Assembly (NCBI GenBank): GCA_907165135.1
Contig: OU015566.1
Location: forward strand, 10,710,157 to 10,774,156
From: Oikopleura dioica
Lineage: Eukaryota > Chordata > Appendicularia > Copelata > Oikopleuridae
DNA: 64,000 nucleotides
Reading direction: 5' to 3'
Below are positions 37,605 to 49,649 of the stretch, one piece after another (position 1 is the stretch's first letter; every line of letters starts with the position of its first letter). The notes beneath the pieces were generated by a model. It worked only from the letters and a program-made list of their open reading frames with translations, had not been told where the DNA came from and searched no databases. Both the position numbers and the translations under genes were made by a program.

Positions 37605-38940
37605 TCAGGAATTAAAGTTTCGCGGTCGCAATTTGATACTTGAAAACATGAGACTTGTCTGCTTCTGCCAAGTAGCCCAAATCATTCCCGCGGGAAGAGC
37701 CTTCTGTCTTTCACGCTCTGGATTTGTTCTATAGATCGGCCCATTCAGATTAACAGCGGAGCAAGAATTGAACCAGAAGCCTGATTGTTCCTAAAAAACT
37801 AAAAATTCGCACTGAAAGGACTTTTACCTCAATCGCACAGTTAGTATTAGAATGAGTCATCTCACAAGCCTTGTCTTCTTCCTTATACTCGGGCGATCCG
37901 TCGCGTTTGATGGCTGTTGGTCTGAAATAAATCTTTCTTCAATTCTGTCAGTCTTACATTTAGATACCTGCAGTAATTGTCGTTATCCCTATCCTTCGTT
38001 GTGAACATTTGCCCATTCTGCTTTGAGTTTTGTCTGTTCTCCCTTCTGTTTGGACAGTTTCTTCCTCTGCAAAGGAAATTTTCCGTCACTCCAGAAAATG
38101 CATCGTGAACAGGGAGGTCCTTGTTGTCTTCGAAATTCTTCACAGTCAGTCGATATCCAAAATCGATATCAGAGACCCTTAAAAATACCATGGTTGTACC
38201 AGTAGAATAGATCATACATGAAAGTTCCGTATTTTGCCCAGCTTCGCTCCCCTCCCCAGTTATAGAGTTCAATTCTAGCTTCAGTCCCTCTCCCTGCATT
38301 GCTCAACTCGAAGATATTATCCAAACCAAGCCAGAAATCATTTCTTCCTTCTGCACTTGGGATCTCTCCAAAGCCGATAATGTACTCTTCCCAGGTCGAG
38401 TTCCAATTTGCTTGTCCAACTGCCCGACGACATTTTCTCCCTTCGAAAGTCGGGGAATCTACCGAAGTTTCTTTGTAGCATCTTTAACAGATTCGAAAAC
38501 GCTTTTTCTATCATTCCTTTTATCATTTTCTGAACCTTTCCTAAATTCTTCTGGATGTCTAACACCGTGTGAATGAACAACAGTCCAACCACCTCCATCT
38601 GTGTCCATGTCACAAAGTACCGGTATTCTTCTTCTATTGCCGACTCTGATATAATATCTACCAGTTGTCATACAACCTGATTGATAAATCTCCCCACACG
38701 ACGTTGCCATTTTATGTAACGAGCGGGATTTTTCTCTAACGATAAACTGGGTTAAGTTCTTCTTTTGCGGCCGTACCTGAAGAATGAACAATTCCTGTGG
38801 TTACTTGTGCTCTGTTGAGGATTTGCCCCGATGTTCTCTTGCGTAAAATTACTCAATTTTTTGTCTAACCCTAATCCCTTTCGACGATCTCTATTTCCCT
38901 CACTAAAGTCCAGTACGAATAAAAACAGTAATAGCAGCAT
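37605..38940 (-). CDS. secreted fibrinogen-domain (FReD) protein
   Basis: Start MLLLLFLFVLDFSEG is a signal peptide. A short linker leads to a fibrinogen-related domain: CGEIYQSGCMTTGRYYI, CDMDTDGGGWTVVHS, then after an intron (about 38455-38530) TWEEYIIGFGEIP, DFWLGLDNIF, LYNWGGERSWAKYGTF, DIDFGYRLTV, FTTKDRDNDN (calcium-site region) and FWFNSCSAVNLNGPIY. The end is SSIKLRPRNFNS. It probably acts in innate recognition or extracellular matrix, like ficolins and tachylectins. The apparent frame change near 38460 is resolved by a canonical intron. The junction between the signal exon and the exon containing MATSCGEIYQ (near 38770) could not be resolved. Confidence 0.88.
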
Positions 38941-39272
38941 CCTGGAAAAGACAAGGATTCCAATAAACAGTAGCCGAGAATCTGGATTTTCAAATGTGAT
39001 ATCTGGGACATGTAAATAGGGTGAAATTTGTATTTACTCAATAAACACGCAAACCGGGCCCAACCGAATGTGGTTCAAAGGTGGCTTATTCCCGGACTGG
39101 TGCAGACACGTAATCTTCGATAGAATCAACATCGACTATAAATTAAATTTGGGCGTATATGGTGTGTTTATTACCTAGCAGCATGACAAGCGGTATAATG
39201 AGGAAACATACTCTATAATATATTACTGACTCTTTAGCTCTACAATGAGCAAAAGTCATTTTGAAGTAACAG

Positions 39273-42010
39273 TCATTCAGTTGATCTTTCTATTTTGTGT
39301 TTCTGTCGCGCTCTTCTTGGATTCTTCTTACTGCGTCTCAGACTAAATACTTGGTTTACTCAAGAAGGTTAGAAATCAATTACCTTCTTCGATTATTATT
39401 TCGAGATCGTCTATTGGAAAAGGCTCTATTTCCATATTCTATCTCTTCCTTGCATTTCGTTCCTTGGCAATTGAAAAGCTTATCTTTTAATCCCGGCAGT
39501 CGTTCCTTGAGCTTGTTGAACTTTCCCGGTCTGCTTTTGAGGGGACTGTCGGGAATCGTCTCTTCATCCTGATTGATATACGTCACTTCTCAAGGTCTTA
39601 TGTTTACGACTTACAAGATTCCAAAGGTTTAACTCTGCGTTCTTATCTGTCTCAAGGTCGTAAAACTCTTGTTCGCCAGTTATAAACTCGCAATACAGGT
39701 AGTTTTCCCTCTCGTTTTCCTCTTGTGACAGATGACGAAGGCAGAAAAATGTTCCGTTGGAAGCATTGATACAGTAGCATTGCTCGTCGCGATCCCATTT
39801 CGGGTGGGTCTGGAAGGTCTGATCATCAACACTAAGGGATGAATTTTATATCTATTTCGCATTGTCAAGTTTTACGTAAAACAAGCCATTCCTCGTTGTT
39901 TGCAGTCGCCACCTTTTCGTTTTCCACGCTTATTATGCTGATTCCGAATGCTCTTGTGGAAATCTCTCATATCTTTGTACTGTGATCTTTCCTTGTCAAG
40001 CTCGTTTTTCATCTGATTTACAGGATTTTTTCTTCGCTGTGGTGAAGAGATATGCTTTGAAGATGTTGTTTTCTGACGCTTTTCACAGGTGCAACTTTTT
40101 TGGGGAACATCACAAAAATTTGACTTGAAGGTCATTGGAAAGTGCTAAATGGAAAATTGATAGACTGATTGATGGTCTGTTCTTACTCTACCGCTGGGCT
40201 AAATATAGCTCTTCGCGAGCGCGCTCTGCGAGCACAATGAGCTTGATGTCTTTTGTAGCATTCGTAGCAACAGCAGAACTCCTTTCCATCGGCAGACAAG
40301 GTAATTCCCAATTTTGGTGGGTTTTTGCACTTTGAGATTTTCCACTCGTCGCCTTCTTTTGTACAGTAATGGGTTTGTTTTGGCTGGCAAGATTGACCAT
40401 CGATGGGTGTTTGCATCTTTTTCCTCCTGCAAAGCTGAGAAAGGTACTCTTGCTTGTTTGGTTTGCTGAAAAGCATGTTGTTGGGGAATTTGCCTCGCTC
40501 AATAAGGAAGTATTTTCGCCATTTTCTTGGATCCTGTGTGCCTTTAGCAACTTTGAGAATCGATGTTCCATCAAGATCTCGTTCTGCCTCTTTCTTGAAT
40601 CCAGCAATATCAAGAATAGTAGGCATCAAATCGATGTTGAGAACGATTTCTTCTCTTAACTCTCCTCGGGGAATAGACGGTCCTCTCATGTAGAATGGAA
40701 TACGACTATCGAAATCGTACGGAAGTGCTTTTCCTTTGACTACTCCGAATTGGCCAAGATGATAGCCGTGGTCGGATGTGTACATAAAGTAAGTATTGTC
40801 CATCTGATTTCTTGCTTCGACGGCCTTCATGATACTTTCGATGCCATTGTCAACGGAAAAAAGGGTTTGAAGTCGTCTTCGTTGTAGCAAGTCTGTGAAA
40901 TGACCATCGTCCTGAGATAACAATTGTTATGAAAACCCGTAACTATGATCTTACTTCATTCATTTCTTTCTGCGACGCTATGAACCAATGTTTTTCGCCG
41001 GGCTGCCAGCTGGTTTTGTTGAAAACCAGATCCCTGTGGGCGCCGAGAATTCCCTGCTGAAATTCATTTGGCTGGTCGTAAACATGACGATAGTCAGGGT
41101 GCGCATCTTCCGGCCCATGAGGAGCTGGAAAGTTCAAAACCATCAATAAAGGCTCGGCATCATCGGCGTGTGTCTCGAAGTACTCAAGCGCTAGACAAAT
41201 ATATTATATAATCTGAAAGGAAACCTTACCATTATCAACGATGACATCTGTGAAATATTCTTCGGGCTTGTCACCGAAGCTGTGCAGTTGCAGTCCACTT
41301 CTTTTCTCTTTATCAAAATCTGCGACCTAAATCACCTGTAAAAGTCCAGAGGAATCTAAGATCGTTGAGCTAACCTAATATTGGCTAAATAATGCAAATA
41401 CAATATTGATCATTTTGAGTATTATATAGCCAACTTGTAATTGTAGTATCGCGAGTTTCCTCTCAGCGCAAACCATTTGCTCCAACCCTTTGGCACGTAC
41501 GTTCCATTGTATTCATTGAGATACTTGCCAAAGAAAGCAGTCTTGTAGTCTTTTTCTTGAAGTTTAGCACCGTATGTCCGAGGCTCAAACTTTTCAATCC
41601 ACTCAGCTCCTGTGCAGTTTTCATTGTTCGTCATCACATGATGATTGTGAGCGTAAAGTCCTTTGGGGTAATTTTACATTTCATAAAAAAATTTTTACGA
41701 ACCGGTTAACATGCTGCTACGCGAAGGACAGCAGGTTGGTGTTGTTGTGAATGCATTGTTGAATTTAACACCCTTATCAATCAGATGCTCTTGAGTCTTC
41801 ACCATGACATCTGAAGAAGCATAACAGATGTTTTTATCATAGACAACCGATAGAACTACCTTGAGATCTGAGTTGAACATCTTGATCATCAAGCACGAAA
41901 ATGATAATATTTGGTCGTTTTCCATTTTGAAAACGACTATTGCCATTGTGACCTGAATTTCTGGTTCTCTTTGCAGTCACCAAACTGACCAAAAGAAGCA
42001 AATTTTTCAT
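39273..42010 (-). CDS. SULF: extracellular heparan sulfate 6-O-endosulfatase
   Basis: The true start is MKNLLLLVSLVTA at 42010, a signal peptide; internal ATGs are in other frames. The sulfatase domain has RPNIIIFVLDDQDVQL (metal site), TPTCCPSRSSMLTG with the Cys that becomes formylglycine, TAFFGKYLNEYNG, FPAPHGPEDAHP, TSDHGYHLGQFGVVKGKALP and NIDLMPTILDIAG. A basic hydrophilic region follows (about 39880-40200). The C-terminal conserved part contains EQCYCINASNGTFFCLR and YCEFITGEQEFYDLETD. A last small exon (39273-39340) adds a basic tail ending IERSTE. SULFs trim heparan sulfate at the cell surface and modulate Wnt and FGF signalling. Identification is strong. Confidence 0.95.
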
Positions 42011-43172
42011 ATCTTCAGTGTTCGTTCAATTAGCTCTCATGTCTGAGCGTTCCGGTCGGTCCTTTTTTTCTCGACTGCCTTTTGAAACTAATTGAAAAGG
42101 AGCAAAATGAGGTTCGATCAGCTTCGATCAATTTTCGCCATCTTCTCTGGGGCGATTCAGTAAATTAGCTCAGGGCAAACAAACCTAGAGCACCGTCTTA
42201 ATTATTCATCCTCTGAGAGTCATATGCCGTGCCCAAACCGATGACGCGACTTTTTTTTTCAGTTTTGGCAAGTCTCAGTGGGTCAAATGTAAATCTTCTT
42301 TGAAAAGATTTCATCTTAGATAGTTTCATCTTCGAAGTAGAAATTGGTCGTTTCTCTGAGACGTAATCCTCGACGAGATTTTCATGGAACCAGAATAATA
42401 TAAGCAAATCGCATAGGAAATTTGGCTAAGGAGTCGTTTATCAGATAATCAATCAGTCCGGTCACCGGAACTGAAACCAACCACGGTGGCTGGGCCGACG
42501 CGTGTCTGACAAAATAATCGGCGCTAGGTCTTAATTTACCGTTGCTTCCAAAGATGAAGCTTATTAGTGAAGAGGGAATATAAACTGCTAAATCAAGGGC
42601 AAGTGTTTGAACGGAAGGATCTGTTCAGAACAGGCCGGAAGACAAAAGGAGACTTGACTCTTCTTTTCAAGAAAATTGTGAAGCATGCTACCGTACCGCC
42701 CCTAAATAGATCATTTTTTCGACAGATTTCGTTCCCATCGCAAAGATACTCAAAATTTATAAAGACTTTATTCTTTATTGAAGACTTTTTAATTTGGAAA
42801 TAATCGTAGATGGCTTGAAATTGAAGTTTTTCGAGTCAGCGGAAAATTTCGGGGTCTCTGAATTCGATAACTGCTGGATAATCAGCCAGATCAAATAAAA
42901 AAGAGCAAAATGTCCATTTGTCTTCGCAAACAAAAATGTGTGACTTTCAGAGTTCCACTAGAACTCGCAGTATCTACCACCCTATCTTCCCGGGCCGTGG
43001 GACAGAGCGACAGTACAGTACGGTTGTTCAGCTTTGTCTCAAAGTGGATACACAGAGAGAAAGCAATTCAGAGATAATGGTTGTCAAATAACAGAGTTGC
43101 TTATAACGATCGCCAGATTTTTAGATTGAGAAGTATTAAAAGGTCAACGAGGCAAATTGAAACCAAGAGAAT
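42011..43172. other. intergenic region between divergent genes
   Basis: Holds the upstream regions of SULF (-) and CIMIP2 (+). Only short chance open frames occur. A GC-rich patch near 42460-42500 (CCGGTCACCGGAACTG) and a stretch near 42990 are the only visible compositional changes. No repeat or RNA gene is seen. Confidence 0.45.
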
Positions 43173-45083
43173 ATGACTTCTTCACTGAAAGCTTTTGCCC
43201 CAGGAAAGTTCTTTCTGATCCTTAGAAAAAAAATTCTTCGCGAAATAATTAAGAACTTATAAGACCCTTACTTCGTTCCCGGCTATGGAGGATACGTCCC
43301 ACAACAAGCCTTTCGATACTCGAAATCCTATGGACGAACCACCCATGATATCCTCAATGACAAAGGAGTAAGAAGAAGCAAGACCTCTGTTTTAGACAAT
43401 CTCCAGGCTCCATCTACTGAGCCGGTACGTTCCTTGAAGTGATGTTTCATTGTCGCCAAAATAGAGAAAACTCCCTGATAACGGAAATAATTCGAAAAAT
43501 CATAGCGCGACTCCGGAAAGATTTCGGGTTACACCGGACACGTTCCCGTTTCTCGGCAGTATTTTGGACGGAGCTTTGTGCCCAAGGTGAACTTGTCAAC
43601 ATCCGTCTTTATTCAGCGTCGCCATAACGAGGAAGACCTTAGGTAAGTGATTCTATCAAATTATAGCGCTCCTGTTTGTCTATTCCTCCAAAAAACTGAT
43701 TGTCTGATGGGTCTTAAAATTGATTGTTATCAGAAAACGGCAATTCGAAGCTCCCCTACATCGGCTAGAACGATCCCAGTCGACGATTCTGCCCCAACTT
43801 GAACCAAAAACGTAAGTAAAAAATTTTAAAGGAACAAACACACGTCGCTAGATAAAAGCTATCTTATGTTTCCTAAAGTACTTCATCTGTTTCTGTTCCC
43901 GATCTTGGAGTCATATCTGGCTACACTGGCTTCGTCCCGCGAATTCAACATCGTTTTGCGAAGTCTTATCTCAACAGGTACGTTCACAATAAACGACCAC
44001 GCCCTGTTTTTGTTAGTATTCGCTTTATTCTGGTTGAATTTTTACAGTAAGAACCTTACATCGCTAAATTTACTCGGCACACGGTGAGGCGGAATAATTT
44101 GCTCTCGAGGATTTCTTTCTCGTCGAGAAGTTTTCGGAGCTTGTCTTCGTCCGCTTCGCGTTTCGGGGTTGAAGCTCGGTCCGAATTCTTGATCATCGAT
44201 TCAGTAAGGGCGTCTGCTTCTTTTGTCACTTCAAAAAGTCAAAAAAGATTTTTGGAAAAAGTGTTTCTTTTCTCGAAAAATTTCTGACTCGTTCCTGTCT
44301 CGAGCTTGCTTTCAAGCTCCTCGATTTCTTTCTTTTTCTCTGGCGATGGATTCATTTTGTCCTTCATCCAGGCGCTAAAATCAGCCGGATCCATTGATTT
44401 TTCTGTTGTAGTTTTCCTTGCTTTCTTATTTTCTGGCGGGGATCCGGCATTTTTCTCGCCATTTTCGTCAAGTTTGACCATCATAAAAAATCTCGACATT
44501 TTGCACTGCTGGTGACTGGTTGTTATACTCCTCGTTTGGGACACCTGGACTGAGGAGAGGGGGTGAGACGGCGATTTATACAGATTTTTGCCTGAATCAA
44601 ACCATTTTGTTTGTTGAAAATGGTTCAGTTCCGACAAAAGTAGAGCACGTTATTGATGGTAAACAAACAGCATAAACCTGAATAGATTCTCTCTTACTTT
44701 GGGTACGCCGAACGAGGATTATTTTCGCTATTATCGTATTTTTTTTTTATAATTTTTGAGTATCTAATCGTTGACAACGATTCGTGGGTGAGTCATCTTG
44801 TAGACATCATCAACGTTTTACACATAGCCTTATTACTTTTAAATTGAATGTTTTTAGAGTGGATGAAGCACGAAATCTGCCGCGAAAGATTGTCCTCTCC
44901 GACGTAAAATTGAACGGTCACAATTTCAGAATTTACAAAGAGTAAATGATTAGCGAGCGATAGAAGATCCACTGATTGACATTTAGAGACGGTCTGATCC
45001 CAAAGTACACAGGATTCGTGCCCGGGAAGCGATTTGAACACGCGAGGACTTATGGAAACACAACAAGAAGTCTTGCGGCATAA
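43173..45083 (+). CDS. CIMIP2: ciliary microtubule inner protein 2 (FAM166 family)
   Basis: Family proteins bind the inside of axonemal doublet microtubules. Start MTSSLKAFAP, then DPYFVPGYGGYVPQQAFRY with SYGRTTHDILNDK, matching the first FAM166 motif. Exon 3 gives ISGYTGHVPVSRQYFG, and the last exon gives GLIPKYTGFVPGKRFEHART with YGNTTRSLAA. Exons are about 43173-43203, 43264-43434, 43530-43642, 43734-43812, 44858-44950 and 44989-45083. The first intron joins in frame only as GA-AG. The intron 43813-44857 contains another gene on the opposite strand. The three PGY/SGY/KYTG modules make the family call secure, but the choice among CIMIP2 paralogues is not possible. Confidence 0.85.
44058..44499 (-). 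CDS. small charged coiled-coil protein nested in a CIMIP2 intron
   Basis: Two exons on the minus strand (about 44301-44499 and 44058-44228) join in frame through an intron with a GTCAGA donor. The protein of about 125 residues begins MSRFFMMVKLDENGEKN and has a Lys-rich nuclear-like stretch (PPENKKARKTTTEK). DPADFSAWMKDKMNPSPEKK is followed by a coiled coil (IEELESKLE), then a second charged helix (DEDKLRKLLDEKEILESKL). The stop is in exon 2, though a GTAAAT shortly before it could be another donor. The family is not recognised. It lies wholly within a 1-kb intron of the opposite-strand gene. Confidence 0.55.
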
Positions 45084-45366
45084 TTTTCTTGCTATACATA
45101 TTTTTGTAAACTCGAGTTCTAAATATATTATATTTTCCTAACTCAGAAGCTTCTTGGATTTCAGTCGGAATTGTGGATTATTTATTTTAGTCAAAAAATG
45201 TATCAAAATTATGAAACAAAATCAGCGCATTCAGATACAATAGGTGTAGTTAAGTTAAATGATGATTTACAGTGAAATTTTTGCACGGACTGCACTGTCA
45301 TTAAATATTATAAGCAAATCTTCAAGATACAGTCTCAATTCGATGGGCTCACAAAAGCAATGGCGA

Positions 45367-46384
45367 TTAGTTGAAGAGTTTCAAAAGAACTGTTGCGATA
45401 AAAAGTGTGTTGCAAATTTGCAACTGCGCTCCAGAGTTCCATTCTGGATCAACGACCTTCTCTCCTTTGACGACGGAGTCAGCCACAACTTCTTGATCCG
45501 GGACGAAAACGGATCCTCCATCAAGGTTTTCCGAGGCCAATGTTTGAGTGAGAGCGTCCTTCACTTCTTTTTCAACTGTCGCCTGAACGCTGGATTGCAA
45601 ATCGTCGCTGAGAACTTCGGTTCTTTTGGAAACAAAGGGAACCAAGAAAGTCACATCTGTCGTCGATGAGCCTGTTTGTCGGCGAGTTCGGCTAAATTCT
45701 TGATTATTAGTTGAACTTTTGAAAACCACATTTTGACAGCTTCGCACGGTTTAAACCATAAAAGGAAGTCTTCGAAATAACAATCAAAGAATCAATTGAA
45801 GCGCTTATCTATTGAGAATATACTATTGTCCTGCATAAATTTACGAGTAGTAATCCCGTAATGACGCTTTTGGCAGAGATCGGGGACTTGAAACCGTGGG
45901 AAGATTGTCGGCTTTTGTCGGATTTCGTCTACGTCAATGTCCGATAAATGCCATTTTTTACCTTGCTTCAGAAAACGTAACATCAATTTCTTCTTGATTG
46001 TATTCTGAGTCAGTCGTTTCAGCAACATCGTCGAAAACTGATGTTATTTCGGAAAGAACAGCTTCTTTCTTCTCCGCGTATGCACTGGAGGTTTTGTTTT
46101 CAAGGGCGGAATCGAACTCGATTTCTGTTTTCAGTGTCGTTTCGACGGTTGTTGTGATCTGATTTGGTTTGAGCTCTGTTTTTTCAAATTAAGTGTACCT
46201 TAGATTGGAAATCATCAACCGGCCCCGAACCCTCAACATCATCTGCTTGTCGTTCAATTCTTGATCTTCTACCAATAGCTGTAACACTGTTGTCAAAGAT
46301 TGGCCCTCCAAGAGACTCCTCCAGGACTTCGACTGCATGAACTATCCCAACAAAAAGGAGGAAAATATTTGATAACATTCTCAT
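45367..46384 (-). CDS. secreted, GPI-anchor-like family member A
   Basis: Three exons with the layout shared by the next three genes. Exon 1 (about 46200-46384) is a signal peptide (MRMLSNIFLLFVGIVHA) followed by an acidic GSG-type stretch (DDVEGSGPVDDFQSK). Exon 2 encodes VETTLKTEIEFDSAL and ends EEIDVTFSEAR. Exon 3 begins with a furin-like RTRRQ, then FVSKRTEVLSDDLQSS, ending WNSGAQLQICNTLFIATVLL. The small-residue NSG followed by a hydrophobic tail resembles a GPI-attachment signal. No known family matches by eye. The paired beta-like and helical segments might be a SEA-type fold, which is speculation. Confidence 0.75.
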
Positions 46385-46641
46385 CTCTTGGCTTTATAAA
46401 TAGTTCTTTAAAAGTAAAGAAATGGTAAGTATACGAAGCAACATCAGCTTTATAAAAATGAAATTTTATGAGGAGGTCGCCAAGGCGCTCTTATTTTTCA
46501 GTAGTCCTTGCGTTTTGAGACTTTTGAGACTTATATATAATGATATGAGTTGCTAGGAAAAACTCCATTTTATGAAGGAATAAAAAAATGGAATGCATTA
46601 TTGATTAAAATTTTGATTTCATTTTTATTTCGATTTTCTAT

Positions 46642-47450
46642 TTAGACGGAGATCAACAGCAAAACAAAGGCCAGTAATGAAAAAGTAAGCTGAATGTTGA
46701 CATCCGAGTTCCATACAGTGAGATCATAAGATTCGGTTGTTGTTGCAAAAGTAACATTCTGTGGATCGAAGCATAAGTTTTCGGTGCCTTGAAGCTTTTC
46801 CTCCAGTTCTTCTTTGAAGGTATTAACGATATTGTTTTTAACTGTTGACTTCAATTCATCAGATAGAGACTCAGTAGATTCATGAAGAAAGGTCATGGAA
46901 AGGCAGGCTTGATAAAAATTCTCGAAGTGTGGATGACGTTTTGTGCGTAAAGGACTACAATTATATTACTCAATTTGAATTATTCTTGATTCACCTGATC
47001 ACGGTGAAATAGACGTCAAAATCATCTTGCTCATATGAAGAATCTGTGATGACCGCAGTTTGCTCGAAGCAAGATTTAAATTGTTCAAGGATTTGTAAAC
47101 TTTGACGGATGTATTCGTCCGAGCTTTTGTTCAGCAGATCTCCTTCGAGCTCACAGCTCAACTCAAGGCAGGTCGATATTGTCACTTTAATCTACGAGGA
47201 TAGATAATGAAAATTCTTAAGGGTATAGCACCTCCGAAACAATTTCACCATCTGATCCATCTCCACATCCATCTCCAGAGATTTCTTCCACCTCATGCCG
47301 TAGATCACTCTCAATTCTTTCTATATTTCTTTCATAGGCTCTCTCGACTCTTTTATCTTGAGGATTCTCAATGCCCAGATGGTCCTCGAGAATCGTTGTT
47401 TCTCCGGCTGAAGACCCAAAAATTAAGAGAAATCTGTAGATCCAGCTCAT
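46642..47450 (-). CDS. secreted, GPI-anchor-like family member B
   Basis: Start MSWIYRFLLIFGSSAG is a short signal peptide. An acidic Gly/Asp run (SGDGCGDGSDGEIVSE) ends exon 1 at about 47234. Exon 2 (about 46991-47185) starts IKVTISTCLELSCELEG and ends DDFDVYFTVIR. Exon 3 starts PLRTKRHPHF, includes ESTESLSDELKSTVKNN and ends YDLTVWNSDVNIQLTFSLLA plus a hydrophobic tail. This is the most divergent of the four copies, with extra cysteines in exon 2 (TCLELSC, FKSCFEQ). The exon phases match those of A, C and D. Function unknown. Confidence 0.75.
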
Positions 47451-47719
47451 AATTTTCCTCTGAGTTTGAGTTGAAATGGATATTTTCTTTCTAGCGAGTA
47501 CCTCTCTATTTCATTATTGAAACGAAATTAGATAGACCTCATTTGAATGAAATCTTTTTCGAGTTTATTCAAACTCGTGAGATGCTATTAAATAATTTAC
47601 TCACTGCTAACAGTGATAACCAAAAGCGCTGATCTTTAGAAAAATAGTAGAAAATTTATTACATATCGTCATTAGCAGAAACCTCGGACAAGTGTTCAAT
47701 GTACAGTAGTCGATTTAAA

Positions 47720-49388
47720 TTAGTTGAGAAGCCCTAGAGCGAGAAGAGCGGCAAAGATCGTGCTGCACATCTTCAACTGTGCACCAGCATTCCACTCGGT
47801 CAAGTCGTAACCAGTAGATGTTTCTGTAGCAGTGATTTGCTGACCAGCGGTAAGCAAAGAGCCGGTGTTAGGAGCATCGGTGTAGTCTTGAACTGTCGAT
47901 TCGGTTTGAGCACGGACTTGCTCACTGACTTGATCCTGGAGTGCAGGAGTGAATGCTTCTGTTCGCTTGCTTATGAACTTTTGCGAAACTGTTCCCTTCA
48001 TTTTTCGGACCTCGTCTTGTCGTCTTTTCCGTCTGAGATTATTATTAGTACACAATAAAAATGTTTCAACGACGAAGATTCTGATTTAACTACCGGCTGT
48101 CTATTATTTATCAGCCCAATCGTAATATTTATGAGATTATTTAGCCCAATATCTCTAGCTTTTTGGTTAACAAATTAGTATTATAGTTAGGCTTACCGGA
48201 CTGAAATTCGGCCAATTTTTCTAGGGTAGTCGGGGGGTCCTATGACACATATTTGGAATTCTCAAACGCTGGGCTTTCATTTGAGCCCAAAATCAAGGGG
48301 TCTGGGCATGCCTGAAAGCCGAATTTTGGGACCGGAAGTTCCCAAATAGGCACTAGAACTCTTCGATCGATATTTTCGATGGGTTTGGGATCTCAAGAGC
48401 AATGGAAAGTAGATAAATAGAAAGTGTAGACTCTGAACTTTCTTTAGAGCCATTAAAATCTTGCCGCCCTTGGGTTTAACGCCCTCTAGTGGCCAGAGAA
48501 CTTGGAAATATGGGTATTTTTCGACAGAAACTCGGAAAAAATGAGAAAAAAACCTCCAAGATCAACCGTGATTCAATTTTCTAAGACTTATTTATTGTTT
48601 ATAGTTAGTTAAAAAACGAAATAAGTAGGTTTAGAATTCGAAAATTTTGAGTCGAAACCTGAAGTTTCCAGACTAAAACACTGCCAAGGTCAACTTCTAG
48701 GGCCACTAGAGGGCGCTAGACCAACGGGCGGCAAAATTTTATTGGCTCTAAAGAAAGCTCAGAGTCTAAGCTTTCTATTTCACCTATTTTTCAAAGCTCT
48801 TGATATCCCAAACCCATCGTAAAAACCGGAAGAAGAGTTCTTGTCCCGAATTTGGAACTTCCGGTCCCATAATTTGCCTTCCGGGCATGACCCAAACCCC
48901 TTGATATGGTGCCCAAATGAAAGCCCAGCTTCTGGGCTCTCTAACACTGTATCATATGACCCCCCAACTAAGCTAGAAATATGGGCCGAAATTTAGTCCG
49001 GTAAGCCTAATTATAGTACTATATTAATTCTTTTGACGTTTACCTTGCGCTATCAACCTCGGCGAAAGTGACATCGAAGCTGTTTGGTTCGAGCTCCGAG
49101 TCGGTAACTTCTGCGGCCTCTAAGAATGAAGGTTCAAGCTCTTCGTAAAGAAGTCCCTTCTTGGTTGCATAAGCAGCTGACTCTTTGTCCTCAAGATCTG
49201 CGTCGTAGTCGATCTCGGTTTGAAGTTCCATTTCTACCGTTGTGACGATCTAAGTCTTTGAATAGCCTGGCCATGATGGAGAGTCTTACCTCGGATTGAA
49301 TGTCATCGACATCACCAGAGCCAGATCCTTCCCCACTCTGGGCAAAGACAGCGGCAAAAAAGAAAGACAAAAACTTGAAGAGCTTCAT
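47720..49388 (-). CDS. secreted, GPI-anchor-like family member C
   Basis: Exon 1 (about 49288-49388) is MKLFKFLSFFFAAVFAQ plus GEGSGSGDVDDIQSE. Exon 2 (49044-49230) has VEMELQTEIDYDADLED and ends SFDVTFAEVDSAR. Exon 3 (47720-48032) begins with the furin-type RKRRQDEV, then FISKRTEAFTPALQDQ and GYDLTEWNAGAQLKMCSTIF, ending LLALGLLN. The intron between exons 2 and 3 (48033-49043) is enlarged by an 824-bp inverted-repeat element. Signal peptide, processing site and GPI-like tail suggest a processed cell-surface protein. No recognised homologue. Confidence 0.8.
48187..49010. mobile_element. 824-bp inverted-repeat element with TTATAG flanks
   Basis: Left end TTAGGCTTACCGGACTGAAA, right end (other strand) TTAGGCTTACCGGACTAAAT. 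The imperfectly matched arms extend close to 400 bp each. TTATAG abuts both sides (48181-48186 and 49011-49016), a possible target duplication. The arms contain GGGCTTTCATTTG, ATCAAGGGGT and GGGACCGGAAGTTCC blocks that also occur in the repeats at 22530-22700 and 23840-24010, so the two loci share an element family. Noncoding. Confidence 0.8.
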
Positions 49389-49649
49389 TCTATCTCTTAG
49401 GATTCTTCAGAATGCTCGTCTTGTCATCAATTTGGGTACTCGATAAAAGTGCCAAGAGGTCGCTGTTTTAGGTGATACTCGTAATTTGATAAATTTGATC
49501 GATACATGCCGGGATTTATGACCTACCAAAGTACCTAGTGCATTTTTGTACATTGTTTTGTTCTTCCCAGACTTTTAAGCGTTGAAATTGAACAAAGACT
49601 TTATTTAAATTATAAAAAGTTGCAGCCATATTTACAAAGTTGTCTAGTC

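Noticed and set aside
38455-38535. Apparent frameshift in the fibrinogen-domain gene
   Set aside because: A canonical GT-AG intron (donor after AGGAAAG, acceptor GGTAG before ATTCC) restores EEFRKDSPTFEGRKC in frame.
41695-41946. Frame starting MAIVVFKMEN as the N-terminus of the sulfatase
   Set aside because: It is out of frame with the conserved RPNIII block. The true start is the signal peptide at 42010.
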